From Peronospora farinosa (taxonomy: Eukaryota; Oomycota; Peronosporomycetes; Peronosporales; Peronosporaceae), in NCBI GenBank assembly GCA_947646735.1, contig CANTFK010000107.1, positions 62,001-126,000 of the forward strand: a DNA stretch of 64,000 nt, written 5' to 3'. This document shows positions 41,502-52,923 of this stretch, piece by piece. A program made the position numbers and the translations under genes. Below the pieces are notes generated by a model. That model was not told the origin of the DNA. It saw nothing but the letters and a program-made list of their open reading frames with translations, and searched no databases. How positions within the stretch are numbered: the first letter of the stretch is position 1; each line of letters starts with the position of its first letter.

Positions 41502-42872
41502 TTAGTAGGCAAGTGTGGAGCTGGGAATTGGTGGCTTCCTTTCACACTTGACGTCCAGCAAATGTAAGTAAGTTGCCTGGAGGGGCGTTGATTTGCCAAG
41601 CACGAGATCTGCCTGCGCCAATTGCTCTCTTGCCTGACGTAACTCCTCCGTTAAAGCGTCGTACCGCTCATGGTTAAAATTCGACTTGGCTATTTGCTTC
41701 CGAAGACGTCGAGTGTAGACGTAGTCGTAGATATTCTCATACTCGTATTCCCGGTTCGTAATACTCCACCAAGCGAAGCCAATAATGGAGACGCCAAAGC
41801 CCGTAAAGTACGTCACAGGCTCCATGATGTCCCACGAAAAGTGAATGAACGACAGCCAAAAGTAAAGTCCAAAAACTCCAACAAGTGATGTTGACAACCC
41901 GTACGCAATGATATTTGCTTGTCGCGTCGCAGTGAGCTCTAGTTCTCGGCGCAAGTTGACGAGTGCCACATGTTCTGGTTCCAGCATCTGTATTTTCGCT
42001 AGTAGTGCCTCTCGCTGTTGCTGAAAGAGTTGTGACGACAGCGGTGAGAGTCCAATCGATTCCAAGTATGAGTCCAATATGCTGCGTGGCTGCAGAAACA
42101 CCGAGTGGGTCAAATCTTCATCGTCTGACTTGCCAAAGTAAAACACGATTCCTGATTGGTGAAACGCCTGCAGCACCTCGGACGCCTGTTTCTTAGGGAT
42201 GCCTCTTTCCTGACACATGTGCATAAACTCTGGATAGCTAATTGTCCACTTGCCCAGTCCTTCCAAGTCACTGCGGAGCATCACAATTGCAGCTTTTTGC
42301 ACCACCGATCGGACATCCAGATTTCCATCATCAGCCAAACTCTGATACGCACATCCAGTGAACACAGGGGCTCGAACAGGCAGCACCTGATCGTTTAACA
42401 GCAGCTCAAAATCATCCGTCAGTACTTTTTGTAGCGTATCTTCAGGCTCAAACGGTTCGCCTTTAGCAGACCGAATGGCTACACTCTGTACTGATTTATC
42501 CTCCGCTTCAATCTGGGCGATAATATCTGCCACCGTCGTCTCTGATGCGGATAAAACCATATAAATGCATAAAAACGATAGTTTGAGTATAAAATCTATC
42601 GTAAAACCTTTGTAACTTAATAAAAACAATGACAAATTACCGAAAGGGATAGTAAAAACCCGCTCTTCGTCGAAACCATTTAGCGGGAGAGGGACTGCCA
42701 ATGTACATGTCCCGTCGTGGTATTTAAGCTCAATAGCACGTGCTTTTCTGTATTGAAGCGGAGACGAGTTGAAAATGGAACGCGAAAGCTGCAAAGACGC
42801 TGCGGGGGAAAATGTCCGGTGCAAGAGTAAGCGGGCAGAAGCTGCGCCAGTGAGAAGACCACGGTGCCACAT
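41502..42872 (-). CDS. MCU: Mitochondrial calcium uniporter pore subunit (MCU family)
   Basis: The diagnostic WDIMEPVTYF motif lies between two hydrophobic segments (IIAYGLSTSLVGVFGLYFWL and FTGFGVSIIGFAWW), as in MCU channels; D and E line the calcium filter. Upstream is the matrix N-terminal domain (SVQSVAIRSAKGEPFEPEDT ... DDFELLLND) and coiled coils flank the pore. The N-terminus is Arg/Ser-rich and fits a mitochondrial targeting peptide. The frame is open from 42872 to TAA 41502, but I infer a 99-base, phase-1 intron at 42542-42640 (GTAATTTG ... CATCAG) that contains no stop; removing it deletes 33 unmatched hydrophobic residues and joins the domain smoothly, giving 423 residues. It carries calcium across the inner mitochondrial membrane. 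No neighbour suggests regulation. Confidence 0.9.
   Translation of the reverse strand: MWHRGLLTGAASARLLLHRTFSPAASLQLSRSIFNSSPLQYRKARAIELKYHDGTCTLAVPLPLNGFDEERVFTIPFGNLSLFLLSYKGFTIDFILKLSFLCIYMVLSASETTVADIIAQIEAEDKSVQSVAIRSAKGEPFEPEDTLQKVLTDDFELLLNDQVLPVRAPVFTGCAYQSLADDGNLDVRSVVQKAAIVMLRSDLEGLGKWTISYPEFMHMCQERGIPKKQASEVLQAFHQSGIVFYFGKSDDEDLTHSVFLQPRSILDSYLESIGLSPLSSQLFQQQREALLAKIQMLEPEHVALVNLRRELELTATRQANIIAYGLSTSLVGVFGLYFWLSFIHFSWDIMEPVTYFTGFGVSIIGFAWWSITNREYEYENIYDYVYTRRLRKQIAKSNFNHERYDALTEELRQAREQLAQADLVLGKSTPLQATYLHLLDVKCERKPPIPSSTLAY
42542..42640 (-). other. In-frame 99-base intron of the MCU gene
   Basis: It starts GTAATTTG and ends CATCAG on the minus strand, is AT-rich, a multiple of three and free of stops. 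Translated, it gives a stretch (SLFLLSYKGFTIDFILKL) that has no place in the MCU N-terminal domain. Confidence 0.7.
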
Positions 42873-43450
42873 GGAGCAGAGTCTGAGATCGACTAATATA
42901 GTCAGACGACAATTTACCTCTTTGTTCTAATATTTATGTGGTACACCTGACTGTCTGTGTACTAAGTGTAGTGTGGTTTTAGCAAAGAAGAGCCAGTATT
43001 GTTTTCTACGACAGAAAAACTAGCCTGATCTGGTCCTACCTTAACTGTTGGCTTATCTGACATGTAGTTACTGACCGGCTAAAAGTAATACTGCCTAAAC
43101 TGATAATTTGTCTTAACTGTGTGATGTTACTTGCTCCATGGGTACCACGTTAGGCAGGTTATTTTGTAAAGTTCGGTACACAATTATTTCAAAAACTTAA
43201 AAAAGGATCCTTTTATTTAAAAAATGGTTTAACGGAGAACGAAATTTTTATAGCCTGAAAAAGGTATCGATAAAATTTAGCGGCGGAAGACCTGAAGTAT
43301 AATACGAATTTTGTTTTACTAATCAGGCAGTTCGAGTTTTATTGCTCCTGAATTTGCAAATCGCTCTCATATTACGGCTAAAAGCACTTCGTTTTCAAGA
43401 ACCAATCATACAATTACCCGTTCTTAGGAAATAGGAGAGACTTCTCGTCA
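42873..43450. other. AT-rich intergenic DNA
   Basis: It contains the presumed MCU promoter side. No frame, repeat or RNA gene could be supported. Confidence 0.4.
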
Positions 43451-43454
43451 ACAA

Positions 43455-43725
43455 GCTTTACAGCTTAAGGTCCAGAAAACCAAACGCACACAGTGCACTA
43501 GAGAACAAGCCTTATATAAAGTTTAACTATATAAATCAAACTGAGGACTAAGCTACATAACGCAATAAGATCTAAGAATAATTATGGTGGAGTGGATTCT
43601 CATACTACGTAAGAGATTAAACAACCTACACAGCACCGTACTGCTCATTTACGGAGGGGGTGCCCCGATACTGTGTCACATTAACCTTAGGTCTCACCTT
43701 GTGTACCCTTTCGGCTTGGTTAGTT
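43455..43725. repeat. LTR fragments: E2-type followed by E3-tail type
   Basis: 43455-43545 matches part of the E2 LTR (caagctttacagcttaag and ccaaacgcacacagtgcac blocks; compare 51290-51350). 43570-43725 matches the E3 tail on the minus strand (tggtggagtgg, ggagggggtgccccgat, tcaccttgtgtaccc). Both are clearly diverged. Confidence 0.6.
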
Positions 43726-46240
43726 TTGCTCCTCCTTAGACGGAGAAAAATTACTGACTTGGTCTTGTACAGACCGGGACTTGGGGGTCCACAATTAATG
43801 TGCTTCACTCGGGGCCGTGTTTCTTTTGCTTGATCGACTGAGTCGAGAGCGATGCACCTGGTACTGCGTACCTCTTTGGTGTCTAATGGATATATTGTAC
43901 TGCATACCCCTTCTTTTTGTTCCCCGTAGAGAGGCCGCTCCCTGTAGCAATTTTTTTTATTCTTGACACCGCAATCCAAATATCTTGGGGTTCAACTTGC
44001 TTTGCTTAAACCGCCTAGCACCTGCCAAATTTTAGGGCCAACTGATACCCGCCCGAAATAGTGAGATGACGGTGAAGCTTAGAGGGGCGCTTAGAGCTAC
44101 CACGTTCAATTAAAATTTGAGTGTGTTTATTAACTTGTCCTTTGTATGCTTTTCTTTCCTAATCCGACCCTTTCTTCAAAGTTTGCCACGTGTCGACTCT
44201 TGGAGGAAGATCTAACTTTGAGGCCCTGAACCTGTACTGTTTCTGTGCTGTCGAGACCTTGTACTTTCTGTGACCTTCCGGGCCATGGGGGCCCAAGACC
44301 TTGAAACCCTGGACCTTCGGGGCTAATAAAACCTTAGGACCTTAGACCTTAAGACCTTGTGAGGACCTGTCGTGGCCATTCCTTCGAAATAATGACCTAA
44401 ATTTCATATTGCGCTTGTTATTATAATGCCTTCGAAGACCCTTGTTTCCCCTGGCACTTCTCCACAGCTGTCCCCTGCGCGCTGGTATTCCGAACTGCGG
44501 CAAGGTCCCGTGCATCCTTGTCCTGTCACCTTGGCGTAGCAGTAGATGTCTATGTACTAGATAGCTAGTTGTATCTACCAACTCAAAAATCTTTTATTCG
44601 CCACTAACAGATCCCAATTACTACGACGAGCCCGAGTACCTGACAGATGGCCTTTCTCCACACTGCCTAGACCTCAACTTGACTTGGTCGCTCCGACTGT
44701 AGACCTCATTGTGGAGCCTAATGGTTATACGAGGGTCCTTCAGTCCTGGGAGGTTGTACGCCTGGTGGTGGAGCGGAAGTAGGCTCTGTAGACCCTCGCT
44801 GAACATCATAGGATCCTTTAACGGACCATCACTGCGCCGAATATCTACAGAGCCGCGTGGACGACATCGTCCAGCTTGAGGATGTCTATGCGCACCGTAT
44901 ACATGTTAAACGCCTGATCTATGAACATAAAATGGACCATAAAATCATTGCTGAGTATCGAGACGTGCTCACCAAACGAAGGGAAACTTTTTTAGGTTGA
45001 GGGTTCTGGTCCTAGAGTGAATAGTATGATGAGACTTTGAGGAGCTTCACAATCGAGATCAAGACACTGAAGGTATAGTTAGGAGCGCTTAGTAGCTCTC
45101 AAGACTCTTAATCAAGTATCGCAGCTCCAAAAAATATGACCTGCTTAAAGGACAGTGTAAAGAAACTCATCAGAGGGCGAAATGAGCTCCAGAAACAGAT
45201 GACGGTATCCCAGGGTGCTGCGAATAAATCTTGCCCGTCTATGGACAGGTAAAAAAAAGACTAAGAGATCGCGATTGCCCTCTGCCAAGGTTTGGGCTCT
45301 CTCCAAGACGAAGAAAAACATAACCACTCGTCTCTCTAGGTTATTAGAGCCGAGGTCAGTAACAGCGACGAACCTTTGCTAGCCGCGATGCTTAAATTTC
45401 AAGCCATCCGTCGTTGTTCTATCACGGCGGCTTGTAGAAAGAAATCTAATCCAGAAATTATAGACTTGTCCAAGAAGTCCAAGTCTGGCCTCCCTCGGGG
45501 TCAGTATAGCCATGCCAAGCCAAGCACTTTTAAGAATTATGACGTCGCCTCATGGCTAGTTTATAAGTTAACGCCCCTTGTAACTATGAGGCCAACTGTC
45601 TAAGACCTTTAATCCGATGTGACACTTCCGACCTCGTGAATGGGCCTCAGAGGTTTAAAGGGCCCGTAGCCCTCCCCCCGTTATAGGTAAAGGTATTTCG
45701 ACGAAACCTCTACTCCAGCGCCTGATGAGCTCGGATCCCTGGGACCACAGGATCGTGCCTACGGATATACTCTCCTTCTCGTTTACCAGTAGTTCGTCGA
45801 TATGGAGATCCACGACGCCTATGTCGACGCATCGCGCCAGAGCTTGTAGGAATTCGGTGCCGTCTCCTTTTTATGTGACACTCCACACGACAAGCAAGTA
45901 ATGCTTCTCGGCTTTTCGGTGCTAGAAAGAAGTGGTGTTCCAAGCAACGAATCCCTTGGATGCAGGTATTGAAGAATGTCCTGCAAGAAATGGTGTGACC
46001 TGGACATACTGCTGAATCCCTTCTGCCAACATGTGACTTCAACTCACAACTGAACGCTTGGTACCCGCTTGTCGACTGTGGGGATCCTCAGGCGGGTTTG
46101 GTAAAGGTGTTGCAGTTTAGCGGACGACGCTGAACCTTAACGCATTTTTTATCGAAAGCGCATTTAAAAACACTCCGCCTTTGAGATATCTCGTTCTCCT
46201 CGAAAGTATTGTTCCACCGAAAGTTGCTGAGGTTTATTTT
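43726..46240. other. Repeat-like debris without a supportable gene
   Basis: Short, mutually contradictory frames. A plus-strand piece at 44880-44985 (a charged stretch with VYAHRIHVKRLIYEHKMD) and a Lys-rich piece at 45140-45330 resemble retroelement antisense or gag fragments, but no family can be named. A CT-rich segment (44180-44360) has phrase-like ccttgag/gaccttg repeats. Confidence 0.3.
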
Positions 46241-46241
46241 T

Positions 46242-46460
46242 TGTAAAGGGATAAGGGACCGTTATCGTCTGCACTAAAAGAGCGTTGAGGATGCGCTCTT
46301 ATTTAAATCGTATATATAACTTTGTTTTGTAATTGTTTTAATTCGGAAAGTTGCCTTGCATTGTGGGGTAGGAATAGGCTTGTAACTCGTCCTTTTAAAT
46401 CGCGCAAAAAACATTTCAATAAGATACTGTTGTGAAATTTAAATCGTACACCCTAACATG
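46242..46460. repeat. LTR remnant related to 19964 and the E1 LTR
   Basis: Starts TGTAAAGGGATAAGGGACC and shares with 19964-20105 the order cgtc/tgcactaaaag/gcgctctta/ttttaattcg. The end is not well defined. Confidence 0.55.
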
Positions 46461-46559
46461 TATGCTAAACTATCCTCGTCGGTTGTCCCCAAAAGATAAG
46501 GGCAGTACAAAAAAGTTTATTATAATCCAAAGCGTAATTTTTTTCGATCTTTCCACACG

Positions 46560-46910
46560 TTAATGCCATTTCTGCTGATAAGCTGCTCCAATTGCCCCGT
46601 AGGTATGTTTCAAATCGCGTATCCCCATCATTTCATCTTCGGCAGCCAAAATTTGCTCGTACCATATCCGTTGAGCCACTTCCTTATGTAAACTTCTGTC
46701 GACATCCTGGCTAGGGCCCGAGACTCGTCACAGCTACGACTCGCAGTGCAAGGCTTTGGTTTTTTAGTATAAAGATCTCGGTCAGAATGGCAATCGCTTC
46801 GAGGCCCTTCCACTCTTCTTCAAGTACATAATCGACACCTTGTTGCTGATAAAAGGCTGCGTTAGCGAGTTGTCTTTCACTCTAGTTTCATTTACGCTTC
46901 ATGTGAGGGA
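46560..46910 (-). pseudogene. Unrecognised gene fragment
   Basis: Two minus-strand frames fit end to end across a one-base shift near 46715: VDYVLEEEWKGLEAIAILTE upstream, then QDVDRSLHKEVAQRIWYEQI and a clean end AYQQKWH at TAA 46560. The composition is that of an alpha-helical protein. No family is recognised; an effector-like or host-gene remnant is possible. Confidence 0.35.
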
Positions 46911-47141
46911 ATTCATGGACGGGCCAAGACGTAATTATGTCGATGGCCTTCGATCTTCGCGCCGTTTAAATCGATGTCTTATACTCGCCTTCCCCTCACA
47001 TCCGTCAAATGATCAAATTGGAGTCTCCACACACAGATAGAAGCCCAAATCAGCGCAATTTGCCTGCCAGCAGACGTTTACGTATGCATCGAACACTAAA
47101 ATTACCTCATGACTAAATATTTTAGCACTGCCTTACAGGCT

Positions 47142-48810
47142 TTACCGGCGTACATCTAGTACCCAGGTAGACACGAAGTCCCACTTCTTATAACTATAGC
47201 TAGAATAGGAATGCACAAAGTTATTTAGTGCAAATTTAATAATATCATCGACAACGCGATTAACGCGTTCAGTATGAACATCGGTCTGCGGATGGTCCAC
47301 TGTGAATGTTTCCAATCGGATGCCAAGAACCAGATAGATGGACCTCAACAACTTTTATGTGAATCCAGGATCACGGTCGACAACCATTGTCACAGGCAAG
47401 CTATGTTGATATTACACTCAAAAGATAAAAAGCTCTGCTGTACCTTCACTATCAATCGAGTCCGGCACAGCCACCGAGTGAGTTTGATGCTGTTTACGAT
47501 CTGAATCATCTGATCAATCTTCATATACAAATCCTCGGTCTGTGATCTCATTAATCTGCTTCTAGTCAAAAACTTTACTGGTGGTGGTAATCTGTTCACC
47601 ACGACATACCAAGCCATAGGTCTTTTCACGACCTTAATGACCACTGATAACGGTGTTATGTGACATAAAAAGATTACTATCTGTACCAGATTAAACAAAA
47701 GCTTGTATTTTTCTAAATTGAGCTACTTTTACATATTTGAGGTCCTCATCATGAGGAGCCACAATGCGCGGTGGCTCCGCCGCATTTCTATAATGATACA
47801 AAAACCCTCATTGATGAAAAATTGACGAAGCACGCACAGAATCGTGTTATTTATTTATTGTCCGACTTGTCCGAGTTGTAAACTCTTCAGTGCCAAGGGC
47901 ACGTAATAGAGCTACACAATGATCGTCTTTAGCGTGTGCAACACGAATGAGATCCATAATCGGTGACTACAACGTTGTGACATGAGCAAGCTCATATTCA
48001 GGTCTGCATGAAAACGCATCAGCCAGATCATATTGCTTGCCCGGCTTGCACTTTACCTCGAAGTTAAATTGAGCAAAGAATGAAAGCCAACGGGACATTG
48101 TATGCAAGAGATGTGGCGACTGAGCTGCAGTACATGAGCTGATAAATCACTTTTTTAAAGCCAAGCAGATGAGCTCTATATATGACAAAAGACATACTTC
48201 ATTGCAAATAGCTCTTTGTCTAGGTACTTCTTTTCTGCAGCTTTCATCTAACAATATTTCAAGGCGATCACAAGATAACGTCCTGTTTGTAGCAGAGCAC
48301 GGTCAATAGAAAAGCCTCACTTCACAATGAAGCACTCTTGAAGAGAATTTTTGGATCACATAAATTCGTTAGTATATAGCTTATTACTGCGCATGCATTC
48401 AAGCATTGCTTGTGAGTGAACAATATGGTTTTTGGTATTACAACGTTCATGATAGGCACGACAATAGACAAAAATATTAAAAGGTAAGTCTGCGCAAAGT
48501 CTTGATGGGGCCGAAACAATTGCGTAACCAAACAATTAACTTAGCCAACGCATTCGACAGGACTTAAGGCATACTTAATCAACTTCGGAGCACACTGCTC
48601 GAGGACTATCCGCTGCGAGTGGAATATCGCTTGCTCGCATGAGTTGTTGGTTTACCAACGACTAAGTCGAGCGCGCTGTACATGGTGCAACCAACAATTT
48701 TATTAAAAGCACATTCTTTTATAGGAAATGGCGCCTGTGCAAAATATTTTTCACATTAACCTTATTGTAAGCATGACAATGCGCCACGTGCCCACCGTGT
48801 GAAGCATATC
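47142..48810 (-). pseudogene. Decayed Gypsy pol of the E2 type
   Basis: Minus-strand pieces match E2 pol: TVDHPQTDVHTERVNRVVDD (integrase, catalytic Glu) at 47225-47290 and VTQLFRPHQDFAQTYLL (RT near its catalytic box) at 48480-48531, plus nucleotide-level similarity to 54100-55600 through most of the interval. Many indels and stops. RT similarity stops near 48800, where gag is missing. Confidence 0.8.
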
Positions 48811-48894
48811 CATTCGAGCTCCCCCCTCCTAAGGTCTACCTCTTCTAAGGCATGCATTTTCAGCTTCAAAAAAGTCTTTTGAAGGGTGAATTTC

Positions 48895-49290
48895 GCCAGC
48901 CGACGAATACACAAAGTGGGAGAAGGTCCATACGCGGCATCGGAATAATCCCTCCGAAAGTCGGTAGTCTGGCCTAGTAAGCGGTTTGGGGTCTCATCAC
49001 ATAGTTTTAAGAATCCACTTCACCACAAAATATCAATTCTTAATTCTACTCCAAGCACTCTACACTAGACTGATCACTGTAGTAGTAATTATAATATGCA
49101 AAAAACTTATTTGTGACATGTCAACCAATCATCAGTGTATGTTGTACTTAGTACGGAGATATCGGTTATCATTTATAACCGATAAGGTACGGTAATACCG
49201 ATATCATACTTTGACGCTCAACCTCCTCAAAGGAAAGTTTAAGAAATACATTTTATGCATTATTCATGTTTGTTGACCTTGGTGTCATGT
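48895..49290. repeat. E3-tail copy joined to an E2-type LTR remnant
   Basis: 48895-49030 matches the E3 tail (compare 18100-18290); 49035-49290 matches the inner E2 LTR (tctacactagactgatcactgtagtag, ataatatgca, acttagtacgg and the tatcggt/accgata hairpin; compare 51430-51650). It follows the decayed pol and is probably the 5' LTR side of that element. Confidence 0.6.
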
Positions 49291-49349
49291 AGGACTATTC
49301 CTAACCTTCGTGTTAGCTTGTTATAAAACTATTGCAAGTTTTTTTCTCA

Positions 49350-49985
49350 GGATGAGCTTGACGAAGCGATGAAGGCGCTCACCTTGCTACAGGAGTAAGG
49401 TGTTAAGCAGAGTGACCTATTGAGAGAGCAAGGTGTTCAGCAAGCTGACTTGTTGAAGGCAGCGGGGTCCCCAACAGTTTAAACTGATTAAAAAACAGAA
49501 GGCTTGTGCTGCTGCTGCCGGGCTGACGCATACATGTCGACCCGATTCCTCAAAGATTGATGCCTTTAGTACAAAACTGTCGAAAGCGACTCCTTGTCGA
49601 GATTGTTCATCGAGCTCGACGACGATATTGAAGCTCGTCGCAACGAAGACGATGCGATGATGCTCAAGATTAACATGTCAAACTTGACTAAACGTATTAA
49701 ATCTTGGGCTTTAGAGCTCAAGTTACATGACCCATACGTTTTCTCATCGTCTTAAGTCGTCAAGGCGCGGCTTAAAAGACGTTTCAACCCCAAATTCAGG
49801 GATCGAGTTGATCGTTTGAATTTGAAACAGGATAGGCGTGATATAAACACTTACGCCCAGCAATCACGATACCTCGTCGGTTGTATCTTGTTAAACCCGT
49901 TAATGAACATTGCTTTCATCAAAGGCCTTGCAGATTGTCCCGTCAAGACCCACCTGTTCCACTTGAAATCAATGTAGCTCCTTTA
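49350..49985 (+). pseudogene. Gypsy gag remnant on the plus strand
   Basis: 49610-49970 reads, with few interruptions, a gag capsid-like stretch: NLTKRIKSWALELKLHDPYV then FNPKFRDRVDRLNLKQDRRD and NPLMNIAFIKGLADCPVKTH. An in-frame TAA (49752-49754) breaks it. Upstream, QxDLL-type repeats (49380-49470) add a coiled region. It is a remnant of another element in the opposite orientation to the flanking Gypsy copies. Confidence 0.55.
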
Positions 49986-51065
49986 AAAAATTGATGCAGG
50001 GAACAGTAGAAAAATATCCTGAGACAGGCTCATGCTGTAGACGGAAACTTTTACAAAGTTGCCTCGTACTACTTAGCACACACCTTTAGCAGAATCGAGG
50101 AAGCGGTTGTACCGTCTTACCTTCGCGTGCGATGGTGGATGTATGATTGGTCGAATGCTTGAGCAGTCGTACCATCAGTTTCCTCTCGTTTAAGCGAGAG
50201 TGCAACGAACTTCTAAGACAAGAAGTCACCGACGTCACGTAGAAGCTTTTTCAGCTTCTCGTGCGTGGTGCGTATGTTTAAGCAACTTCAAGACTGAGCT
50301 ATATCTAATTAATTATAACTAAATATATATTTAACTACTGATTGGCTAGTATATATAAAGATCGGATACGCGACTCTTTAGAAGCGTATCCTGACGCATG
50401 AGCTTAAATGTAGATTTCTAGTTTGCGAATGACGTCCTTCTGAGACGTCGCGATGCCTAGCTACAACTAGCGTCATCCCTTCCCATGTGATACATCAATG
50501 GATATCACGTTCACGAGGGTGGATCACATTTGTGTATCGCACCCAAGTGACAAGTCAAAAGTAATCATGGAAACTTTTAGACCTTACATTAAGTATATTA
50601 CTTAATGTTTGCGTGTAACTAGGTGCCCTGTAACACATGTCCACTCAAGATCCTACTGTCTCTCAAAATGACAGGAAGGAGGAGGTCCAAAGCAAATAGC
50701 GAGGCGACCTCGCTCTCCAGGATACAAGCGGTTGCGAAAGTGCAATTGATGTCAGAATATGGGCCAATACGCCTAAATATGTAGTGGCCCCACGCTTTGT
50801 ATCTCGTCGTACTGCGAGTAAGACCGTCTGTTTACCACGAAAAGCCATTGAGACGGCAGCTGGCAACTTGTGGACGACAAAATCATTCGCAAGCGACATA
50901 CAGCGCCGCAACCTCATTCCCTTCTTACGAATAGTGCCGGTAAGTAAGAATCACAACGTCGTGGAGAAAAGACGCCTTTTCAAGACATACATTATCCCGC
51001 TTCTTAAGCAAGTTTTCCCATTGCGACTATTCGCGCAAATTGATGTACTTTGTTTGGAAGATAGA
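49986..51065. other. Degenerate LTR-like sequence before E2
   Basis: 50250-50640 has AT-rich LTR-like character and is followed by ATG 50639 and a short frame (MSTQDPTVSQNDRKEEVQSK) like the start of a gag. 50784-51113 (plus) is an open frame interrupted by the E2 insertion at 51071. None is a supportable gene. Confidence 0.3.
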
Positions 51066-51070
51066 GGCAG
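51066..51070. other. Target-site duplication of E2, left copy
   Basis: GGCAG directly before the left LTR, repeated directly after the right LTR at 59039-59043. Five bases is the normal size for Gypsy integrases. Confidence 0.9.
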
Positions 51071-51712
51071 TGCAGCAGAGCTGCACTGCTCTTTAGCCAG
51101 AGGAAGACTTTAAACTGGAAGCCTCTTAATTCTAGAGAGTTAAATAGAGTTAAGGCTCAAAGCCACTTTGTTCTAAGGAACTAATTAAACGACTTAAAGT
51201 CACCCTGTTCTAAGGAACTAGGAAAGAGACTTTTAGTCAGTCAAGCAATAAGCTTAAGGTTCAGAGAACCAACGCACAGAGTGCAAGGACAAGCTAGAAG
51301 CTTAAAGGTTCAGAGAACCAACGCACGAAGTGCACAAGAGAACAAGTCAGAGTGACTTGCGATCTTAAACTCAAAATGAGAACTGATTTTATTTATGCAT
51401 TAAGATTTTATGAATAGTCCTACTCTAAGTACCCTACACTAGATTAATTACTATAATAGTAATTATAATATGCAGACTTTGCTATTGGACGACGTATCGT
51501 CTAAACATCTGTGTATGATGTACTTAGTACAGCGTTATCGATCTATCGAATCCTAATCGATAAGATACGGTATTACCGAATACCGTATCTTTAACGCTTA
51601 TACTTAATACCTCTCTAAAGAGAAGTATAATAATGCATTATATGCAATACAAAGGGGAGTTCAACCGTAAAGTGTCGGAAAGACCCTACAACCGTCGTGT
51701 AACCCCGTTACA
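51071..51712 (-). repeat. E2 3' LTR (left, 642 bp)
   Basis: Starts TGCAGCAGAGCTGC and ends CCCCGTTACA. Near-identical to 58397-59038. It contains a hairpin-like tatcgatctatcg / cgataagata pair and two related ccaacgcac ... gtgca blocks. Confidence 0.95.
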
Positions 51713-51727
51713 CCCTCCCCCACCAGA
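51713..51727 (-). promoter_or_regulatory. E2 polypurine tract
   Basis: Minus strand GGTGGGGGAGGG directly abuts the 3' LTR, the place and composition expected for the plus-strand DNA primer. Confidence 0.8.
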
Positions 51728-51805
51728 CTGACGCTCCCATAGAATGTCAATCGACATCTTTCCTCTTAGAGGTAGTGCTTTAGCGAACGCATAAAACCTC
51801 ACGGT

Positions 51806-52663
51806 TTGTTCACGGCACCTAACATGACGCCTCCTGGCAGTGAGTCACAGACTCTTCGGGACTTCGTGGAAGACGACCTTGACGATGCGGTTGATTACGA
51901 AAGTGACACCGTCTTTGTGGGACCCGATGGGTCCCCTTTAGCCACCCTCACGGGTGAAGATGACACTCGTCATGCACCGAATCCGTTCCCTGAACGTGGT
52001 GCAGCAGATGCGCTAACAGCGTAACGTGACCCGCCTGACGTATCATCAACACCGACGGTTACCAATCCACTCGACGAGTAGCAACAGCGGTCCATCGACC
52101 AAGAGGAAGGTGCCAAGCGCCAGACGAAGAATATGACAAGACTGCAGGACCACCGACAGTACAGGTTCAAACCACCTACGGTGGAAGAACGCCTAAAGGA
52201 GGCATCTGGGCATTCCCTTTCTGGCTGGGCCATTGGGCCTGAGGCCATTTCACCCGAGGATGTCGCAACGCGAACGGCACTTCGACAACGATATCTGGAA
52301 CCCCACATTACGACACAAAGCCAATACTTGGCACGCCTTAACAGGCAAGTGCGCGGTGCGCCAGTTCCTCCCATAAAGGGTGTTCCCATCCTTCTGTTCG
52401 CGGGGGAAACCGAGGACGAAGAAGACACGGCTTTTAGCCGCTGGGCGCATTATGCGCGACGTTTAAGCAGCATGTGGGCCCTACGGGCAAGTGCCGATGT
52501 GGCAGATGTTCGACTCGAGCGGAAGATGCGTTACGATTACGCTAAATTGAAGACCCGAGAAAAAATTGAAGTCCCAACGAACGCATTATGCGTCTGCTAC
52601 CCAGCACCCCAATGTTTCGGCTACACCTGTAGCCGCGAGTCCACGACAGGCCGAGGCCGATAA
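51806..52663 (+). pseudogene. E2 antisense ORF, N-terminal part
   Basis: One plus-strand frame is open from 51806 to 52663 except for TAA 52022-52024 and TAG 52079-52081. It begins acidic (LRDFVEDDLDDAVDYESD), then becomes charged and globular (QYRFKPPTVEERLKEASGHS; FSRWAHYARRLSSMWALRAS; DYAKLKTREKIEV). Composition and length suggest a real ancestral gene. It lies between the 3' LTR and the end of pol, opposite to gag-pol. No family is recognised. Confidence 0.5.
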
Positions 52664-52871
52664 CTCGCCTACACCCACCATTACTGGTGAGAAGCGTCAG
52701 CGTCAACAGGCTGACCCTGCGCACGACGCTCAAAAACGTCCACGGCGTATGGGCAGTCCTGCCGAAGGGAAATCTCAAACTCTCATGAGTTCCACGACTC
52801 GGGATAACCCCGCCACTTTACCAGATACTGGTTTTGACCATGGCGGCGACGTTTCTGCAACAGACGTGTAA
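52566..52871 (+). CDS. E2 antisense ORF, disordered middle part
   Basis: A 101-residue frame that overlaps the end of the previous one by one frame step. It is rich in Pro, Ala, Ser, Thr, Gln and Arg (GEKRQRQQADPAHDAQKRPR), with a basic cluster resembling a nuclear signal. Probably the continuation of the antisense protein after a frameshift. Confidence 0.4.
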   Translation: MKSQRTHYASATQHPNVSATPVAASPRQAEADNSPTPTITGEKRQRQQADPAHDAQKRPRRMGSPAEGKSQTLMSSTTRDNPATLPDTGFDHGGDVSATDV

Positions 52872-52923
52872 CATGGGACTGAAGGTTCCCTTGCGCATCG
52901 AGCAAAGCGGAGGAGGCCGGTAA

